DNA of 64,000 nucleotides from Candidatus Omnitrophota bacterium (GTDB taxonomy: Bacteria; Hinthialibacterota; Hinthialibacteria; OLB16), in NCBI GenBank assembly GCA_020632575.1, contig JACKFH010000007.1:171762-235761 (forward strand), in the 5' to 3' direction. Numbering within the stretch: position 1 is the first letter of the stretch; the number at the start of each line of letters is the position of its first letter. Made by a program: the position numbers and the translations under genes. This document shows positions 59,598 to 64,000 of this stretch, piece by piece. Below the pieces are notes generated by a model. That model worked only from the letters and a program-made list of their open reading frames with translations. It was not told the DNA's origin and searched no databases.

Positions 59598-61547
59598 ATG
59601 GATTTCTTCGAACACCAGGAACGCGCCCGGCGGAATACGGTTCTATTGGTTCTTTACTTCTTCTTAGCGGTCGCCTTGATCGTCGTGGCCATTTATATCG
59701 TTGTCCTAATTTTCATCGTCGGGTTGAACAGAAAAACCGAGGGGATCGAAGTCGTCCCTGTCGCTGGTTATTGGGATCCCGAGATTTTCGCCTACTCCGC
59801 CGGGGCCACCCTCATCATTATTCTGTTGGGGACTTTATATAAGACAATCATGCTGTCCTCCGGCGGTTCGGTAGTAGCCGGAATGTTCGGCGGTCTGCCG
59901 ATCCCGACCGACACGACCGAAACCAAACTCCGACGCCTCCTCAATGTGGTCGAGGAGATGTCCCTCGCCTCCGGAGTCCCGGTTCCCCCTGTCTTTCTCC
60001 TGGAGGAAAAGGGGATCAACGCCTTCGCGGCGGGTTTCAAACCCGAGGACGCGGTGATCGCCGTTTCGAGAGGAGCGGTGGAACAACTCAATCGCGCCGA
60101 ACTCCAGGGTGTGATCGCCCACGAATTCAGCCACATCCTCAATGGGGACATGCGGACGAACATACGCATGATGGGTGTGCTCCATGGAATCCTATTGATC
60201 GCCATGATCGGATATCTCCTCCTTCGCGGTTCGTTCTATGGCGGAAGCACGCGAAGTTATAGTCGAGACAACAATCGCGGCGGCGGGGGAGGTCAAATCG
60301 TCATCCTCCTGATCGGTCTTTCGCTCATGGCCATCGGTTACATCGGGGTCTTTTTCGGCAGACTGATCAAGAGCGCGGTCTCGCGCCAGCGTGAATTTCT
60401 CGCCGACGCTTCCGCCGTCCAGTTCACCCGCTATCCTCAGGGAATCGCCGGGGCGCTCAAGAAGATTGGCGGATTCGACACCGGTTCGAGGATTCGGGAC
60501 CCTCACGCTGAAGAGGCGAGTCACTTCTTTTTCGCCAACGCTTTGGGGACTTCCTTCTTCCAACTCCTCGCCACCCATCCCCCTCTGGTCGAGCGGATCA
60601 AACGGTTGGATCCGGAGTTCGATGGTGATTTTAACAAATACCAGAGAGAATCTTTGGCGACCCAGGAGGAATCCGGAATTTCGCAAATCTCCCCCGCCAT
60701 GCCACTGCCTGAAAAATTTCAGGCAACCCCGCAAGAGGTGGTCGAACGTGTTGGATCACCGACAGCGCGACACATCGAGTATGCTCGCGGGATTCGTGAA
60801 GCAATCCCCGATCCCCTGTTGGAATCGACACACGACGCCTACGGCGCCCGGGCCTTGGTTTATGCCCTCCTGCTGGATCGAAACCCCGAGGTTCGCGAGG
60901 AACAGTTCAAATCGCTACGATCCGTTGCCGATCCCATGGTCTACCGAGACACCGTCGGTCTTCAAAAGGCGCTGGAGGGCCTCGATCAACGTTATCGGCT
61001 ACCCTTGATCGATCTCGCGATCCCAGCCTTGTCCAACCTCTCGGAAAAGCAATACGAAACCTTCAGTCAAAATGTGAAGACTTTGATCGACGCGGATCAC
61101 CGTGTGAATCTCTTTGAATTCGCCCTTCAAAACCTTCTAACTCGCCACCTCGCTCCTAAATTTGGCATCACCGATCAGGTCAAGGTCCGTTTCACTGACC
61201 TAAAGCCGGTGACTGATGAATGCCAGACTCTGCTTTCGGCCTTGGCCCATGCTGGCAGCCGGAAAGAAACCGAGGTTGCGTTGGCTTTTGAGGAGGCCCA
61301 GCGGAAGTTGGCGGTGGTTGGTAAACATCTGACACTTCGACCCAGGAATACTCTCTCTCTCTCGAAAATCAAGGAATCGCTCGATCGTCTCGCCCAAGTC
61401 GCCCCTCTCGCCAAGAAAAGGTTGGTGGAGGCTTGCGCCACAGCGGTGATCCGAGATGGCGAAATCACCCTAGTGGAGGCGGAACTTCTCCGGGTGGTTT
61501 GCGACTCTCTCGGCTGCCCGATGCCCCCCATCCTGGCAAGGATATAG
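59598..61547 (+). CDS. M48 family zinc metalloprotease, HtpX-like, with long C-terminal extension
   Basis: 649 aa. Membrane helices at about 15-42 and 57-80, then the peptidase domain with HEFSH in 'LQGVIAHEFSHILNGDMR' (His175, Glu176, His179), two more helices (about 195-255) and the third ligand region 'SRQREFLADASAVQFTRYP'. From about 380 a helical cytosolic domain of about 270 residues follows, unlike short HtpX; its end ('CATAVIRDGEITLVEAELLR') is reminiscent of TerB-like folds. It degrades misfolded membrane proteins with LemA as usual neighbour. GGTTACAG precedes it; start by homology. Confidence 0.9.
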   Translation: MDFFEHQERARRNTVLLVLYFFLAVALIVVAIYIVVLIFIVGLNRKTEGIEVVPVAGYWDPEIFAYSAGATLIIILLGTLYKTIMLSSGGSVVAGMFGGLPIPTDTTETKLRRLLNVVEEMSLASGVPVPPVFLLEEKGINAFAAGFKPEDAVIAVSRGAVEQLNRAELQGVIAHEFSHILNGDMRTNIRMMGVLHGILLIAMIGYLLLRGSFYGGSTRSYSRDNNRGGGGGQIVILLIGLSLMAIGYIGVFFGRLIKSAVSRQREFLADASAVQFTRYPQGIAGALKKIGGFDTGSRIRDPHAEEASHFFFANALGTSFFQLLATHPPLVERIKRLDPEFDGDFNKYQRESLATQEESGISQISPAMPLPEKFQATPQEVVERVGSPTARHIEYARGIREAIPDPLLESTHDAYGARALVYALLLDRNPEVREEQFKSLRSVADPMVYRDTVGLQKALEGLDQRYRLPLIDLAIPALSNLSEKQYETFSQNVKTLIDADHRVNLFEFALQNLLTRHLAPKFGITDQVKVRFTDLKPVTDECQTLLSALAHAGSRKETEVALAFEEAQRKLAVVGKHLTLRPRNTLSLSKIKESLDRLAQVAPLAKKRLVEACATAVIRDGEITLVEAELLRVVCDSLGCPMPPILARI

Positions 61548-61680
61548 ACTGGATTACGGTATTCCCGCGAAATCCGGGCTTCCTTGACCCAATGGGAAGG
61601 CGAGTGTCACAATAACGCCACCTGCTGAATCCCTTACCGTATCACGCGGAGGCGAGGAGCAGCGGAATAAGGAGAAATGG

Positions 61681-62265
61681 ATGTTCTTTGCCGAGGAAGA
61701 AGAAAAGAAAAACGCTGAAAAAAAAGAAGGACTCGGGCCCAAGCTGCTGGAGTCTCGAACCATTTTGCTCGCTGGCCAGGTCGACACCGAGCTGGCCGAA
61801 AAGGTGATGGCTCAACTCCTCGTGATGGATTCCATCTCCAACGACCCCATCAAGATGATCATTTCCTCGAATGGGGGGCATGTCGATTCGGGGATGGCCA
61901 TCTATGACATGATGCGATTTGTCAAATCGGATGTCCTCACTATCGGCGCCGGTTGGGTGGTCAGCATCGCGGTCCCGATCTTCCTCGGAGCGAAGAAGAA
62001 ACACCGTTACGCTCTGCCGAACACTCGTTTCATGATCCACCAACCACTTGGGGGCGCCGGTGGACCGGCCGCCGATGTTCGCATTGCCGCGCAGGAGATC
62101 GTGAAGATCCGGAAAAAGATCAACGAGATGATCGCCGAGGAGACCGGACAGACTGTCGAAAAAATCACGGAGGATAGCGACCGCGATTTCTGGATGAACG
62201 CCAAAGAGGCGCTCGACTATGGGTTGGTGGCCAAGGTGGTCACTTCGATGGACGAGGTGAAGTAA
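61681..62265 (+). CDS. ClpP-family serine protease, variant
   Basis: 194 aa. The catalytic triad is visible: Ser95 in 'GAGWVVSIAVPIFLGAKKK', His120 in 'NTRFMIHQPLGG' and an Asp in 'TEDSDRDFWMNAKEALDYG'. Around the serine it reads GWVVSIAV instead of the usual GQAASMGA, and the N-terminus has an acidic, Lys-rich extension (EEEEKKNAEKKE). It may therefore be a divergent second ClpP that forms mixed rings. AAGGAG stands 6 nt before the ATG. No clpX or tig is adjacent. Confidence 0.9.
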   Translation: MFFAEEEEKKNAEKKEGLGPKLLESRTILLAGQVDTELAEKVMAQLLVMDSISNDPIKMIISSNGGHVDSGMAIYDMMRFVKSDVLTIGAGWVVSIAVPIFLGAKKKHRYALPNTRFMIHQPLGGAGGPAADVRIAAQEIVKIRKKINEMIAEETGQTVEKITEDSDRDFWMNAKEALDYGLVAKVVTSMDEVK

Positions 62266-62343
62266 CGGACCAACCTAGAACCGTTGTCATTTTTTCAAAA
62301 TAACCTCTTCGCCCATTGAGATCAAGTCGAATCGGGGAAGATC

Positions 62344-62634
62344 TCACTTACGATCGATCCAATAATCCGGACGCCGATGCAGATGGGCGATCGCGATAAT
62401 GATAATCGCATCAGATTCTACCGAGTAGAGAATCTTGTACGGGAATTTGTGAAGCAAATATTTTCGGATCTCTCCACGTTCGACTGCCCAAGCGGAGGGA
62501 TGTTCTTTGATTCGATTGAGTCCTCTTTTCACCTCTGTTTGAAACCGCGAACCCAACCCTTCAACTTCCATATCGTAGTAAGCAACGGCTTCCTCAAGTT
62601 CCAATCTTGCCAAACGGGTGAAAACTACTTTCAT
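62344..62634 (-). CDS. ParE/RelE-superfamily toxin
   Basis: 96 aa. 'KVVFTRLARLELEEAVAYYD' and 'IKEHPSAWAVERGEIRKYLL' plus 'FPYKILYSVESDAIIIIAIA' and 'HLHRRPDYWI' are the RelE/ParE barrel pattern of type II toxins (ribosome- or gyrase-directed). It overlaps the stop of the antitoxin gene by 4 nt, so translation is coupled. Confidence 0.87.
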   Translation of the reverse strand: MKVVFTRLARLELEEAVAYYDMEVEGLGSRFQTEVKRGLNRIKEHPSAWAVERGEIRKYLLHKFPYKILYSVESDAIIIIAIAHLHRRPDYWIDRK

Positions 62635-62840
62635 TGCTCTTCCGCGAAGACCTCAGCCATCGGAATCGTTTCGAGTCTGCCTTCGCGAACGGCTTTCAAT
62701 CGCTTTTCGGCTTCCTCGGCCCAGATTTCGTCGACCTCCTTGCTAGGTTCATCCAGACTCTTGATGAGTCCCTCAATGACCGCGAATCTTTCTTCCGCTT
62801 TCAACGCCAATGCTTGTCTGAGAATCTCCGCGCCGTTCAT
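62631..62840 (-). CDS. Addiction-module antitoxin (TIGR02574-type)
   Basis: 69 aa. 'ILRQALALKAEERFAVIEGL' then 'DEIWAEEAEKRLKAVREGRL' is the short helical antitoxin family usually placed before a ParE-like gene. The final part 'IPMAEVFAEEQ' overlaps the toxin start by 4 nt (ATG at 62632-62634). Two-gene unit with the ParE toxin. Confidence 0.85.
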   Translation of the reverse strand: MNGAEILRQALALKAEERFAVIEGLIKSLDEPSKEVDEIWAEEAEKRLKAVREGRLETIPMAEVFAEEQ

Positions 62841-63036
62841 TGATTTCGTCCTCGTTTCTTCTTGGCTTCACTTGATCCCGTTTAAGGGTCCACCTCTGAA
62901 TCGTACAAGTCCCCAGCGAATCCTTTCAAGGCTATGGGCGGATGCCGGATAAAAAGACTTATTGCCACCCAACCCACCGCTTGGTTAGTATTACCCACAT
63001 TATCTGGATCGGAGTCATCGGAAACGGAGAGCAACC

Positions 63037-63282
63037 ATGGGATACGACCTCCATATTACTCGTGCCGAAGAATGGATCTACAACGAAGGCCGAGAGATCT
63101 CGAAAGAGGAATGGCTGGCCTCTGTTGAAAGAGATCCGGAACCCACATTGGTCCCCAAGAACGGTGACTGTTTCACGGATTGGAATGTCGATTTAGCTGA
63201 CTACGAGATCAAAGAATCAGACCAGAATCAAGAACACGGGGCGAAAAGGTGCTTGCGGAACTCTCGGGAAGATCTAGCATGA
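63037..63282 (+). CDS. Small protein of the MGYDLHITR family, possibly shortened
   Basis: 81 aa. 'MGYDLHITRAEEWIYNEGRE' and 'ISKEEWLASVERDPEP' are recognisable from memory as a small family often found near toxin-immunity-type genes; I cannot name a domain. The tail after about residue 55 is unlike those relatives, and a frame shift by one would give a more typical ending near 63240-63300 ('EKVLAELSGRSS'), so it may be a decayed copy. GGAGAGCAACC stands before the ATG. It sits at the start of the AT-rich right edge. Confidence 0.6.
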   Translation: MGYDLHITRAEEWIYNEGREISKEEWLASVERDPEPTLVPKNGDCFTDWNVDLADYEIKESDQNQEHGAKRCLRNSREDLA

Positions 63283-63322
63283 AGTGCGGGAGCCATTGAG
63301 TATTTGGTTATGAGGAAAAGAA

Positions 63323-64000
63323 ATGAAACCGAGAATACTCTCAATCGAAGACGAAGAATCTGTTTTCCGAGAAATTGATTGTAAGATTGAAAGTATTAAT
63401 CTGCCATCGAAATTAAGGCGACTTAATTCATACTATTGGTCCTGGAAACTTCCTTCCCGCCCTAATGACCCAAGGTTGTCCAAATTAGTTATGAAAATCG
63501 GCGTGATACGGGAGCAGGCATTAACTCAAGCTGCGGCCAAAGGATTCAGGAATGAGCAAGTCGATAAGCCGTTCTCCACAGAGGGATTAGAGGAGCTCTT
63601 TAGTCTAACGAATTTACCTCCCAACGATTTATCCATTCTAGAACACTGCAAGATGCATTATTTTATTCTTCGTTACATTCGAGAAGAATTATACCGCACC
63701 GGCAACATCCAACGGTTAGAGAAAGTAAACGATACGTGCGAACCGCACTGGGAAGTCGAGGCGAAATCACAGGAAGTATCGAAACCATCGGCCATCCGGT
63801 CAAGAAAAGTGGACACGAAAAAAGAGAGTCCAGATTCCTCTTGGTGCGTGATTGCGAAAATCAGAGAAAAAACGCCCTTCGGAGAAGAGAGCCAAGAAAC
63901 GAAGGTTGGCTCAAAGCATTTCAGGCCAGGGGCGAAAGTCTTTATCGTCAACTGGTATCAAGGAATATTGTCGGTGGTAACTGTTGTTGGACATCACAGA
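63323..64000 (+). CDS. Unknown protein, C-terminus cut by window edge
   Basis: An open frame of 226 codons runs from ATG 63323 to the last base with no stop. The protein starts 'MKPRILSIEDEESVFREID' and includes a helical middle ('HCKMHYFILRYIREELYRTG') and a polar linker. The end, 'SSWCVIAKIREKTPFG' through 'KHFRPGAKVFIVNWYQG', resembles a small beta-barrel module I have seen at protein C-termini near toxin-immunity-like genes, but I cannot name it. AAGA precedes the ATG weakly. Base composition is clearly more AT-rich than most of the window, suggesting recent acquisition. Confidence 0.62.
   Translation, partial: MKPRILSIEDEESVFREIDCKIESINLPSKLRRLNSYYWSWKLPSRPNDPRLSKLVMKIGVIREQALTQAAAKGFRNEQVDKPFSTEGLEELFSLTNLPPNDLSILEHCKMHYFILRYIREELYRTGNIQRLEKVNDTCEPHWEVEAKSQEVSKPSAIRSRKVDTKKESPDSSWCVIAKIREKTPFGEESQETKVGSKHFRPGAKVFIVNWYQGILSVVTVVGHHR

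Noticed and set aside
61560..61583. ATTCCCGCGAAATCCGGGCTTCC as a third copy of the 27-nt palindromic repeat
   Set aside because: The arms no longer pair well; I mention it only as a possible decayed copy.

Overview
This 64 kb window looks like chromosomal DNA of a Gram-negative, aerobic, free-living bacterium with moderate-to-high GC. The outer membrane is implied by an LpxL/HtrB-type acyltransferase, several lipobox lipoproteins and an O-antigen-ligase-like protein. Respiration is implied by an aa3-type cytochrome c oxidase operon. The mix of Gfo/Idh/MocA oxidoreductases, a BNR/sialidase-like protein, a PIG-L deacetylase, a sulfatase-like protein and a secreted protein with a Thr/Pro linker and dockerin-like tail is typical of Planctomycetota/Verrucomicrobiota-like and candidate phyla (Omnitrophota, Sumerlaeota, Hydrogenedentota). 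I infer that type of lineage but cannot name the organism. I saw no rRNA, tRNA, CRISPR array, IS element or prophage.

Layout. 1-8 kb: a truncated TPR gene, a Gfo/Idh/MocA oxidoreductase, a histidine kinase with an amidase-fold lipoprotein, the CstA peptide transporter and a secreted esterase. 8-16 kb: a secreted multidomain protein with its own sigma70-like promoter, then a minus-strand run of five genes joined by 1-4 nt overlaps (prepilin peptidase, glycosyltransferase, lipoprotein hydrolase, secreted protein, histidine kinase). 16-24 kb: a frameshifted HEAT/sialidase gene, a DegT aminotransferase, a PIG-L/NEW3/ThuA-like protein and a fused CoA-transferase. 24-29 kb: a TacA/TacT toxin-antitoxin pair, LysA, a lipoprotein, an orphan coiled protein and LpxL. 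29-34 kb: a cytochrome oxidase operon in the order cupredoxin-like protein, I, III, IV, two small membrane proteins, II. 34-43 kb: a VWA protein, an O-antigen ligase/TPR protein, a sulfatase-like lipoprotein, a thioredoxin/DUF2007-like fusion and enolase. 43-50 kb: a VapBC-like pair, TypA/BipA and a frameshifted radical SAM/DUF2344 gene. 50-54 kb: TsaC, a TPR protein, a DUF115/Maf-like protein coupled to a second Gfo/Idh/MocA enzyme. 54-64 kb: an RHH/PIN pair, an HGSNAT-like acyltransferase, a membrane MutS-like ATPase, DUF4160/DUF2442, LemA plus an M48 protease, a ClpP variant, a ParE pair, and a more AT-rich right end carrying two orphan genes, one cut by the window edge.

Two features recur. 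Intergenic gaps hold several kinds of short palindromic repeat, one of them with a compensatory base-pair change between copies. Two long genes each carry one apparent single-base frameshift. Five toxin-antitoxin-type modules lie within about 40 kb. I found no clearly new defence or biosynthetic system. The best leads are the oxidase operon's small proteins, the five-gene overlapping operon, the repeat clusters and the AT-rich right edge.
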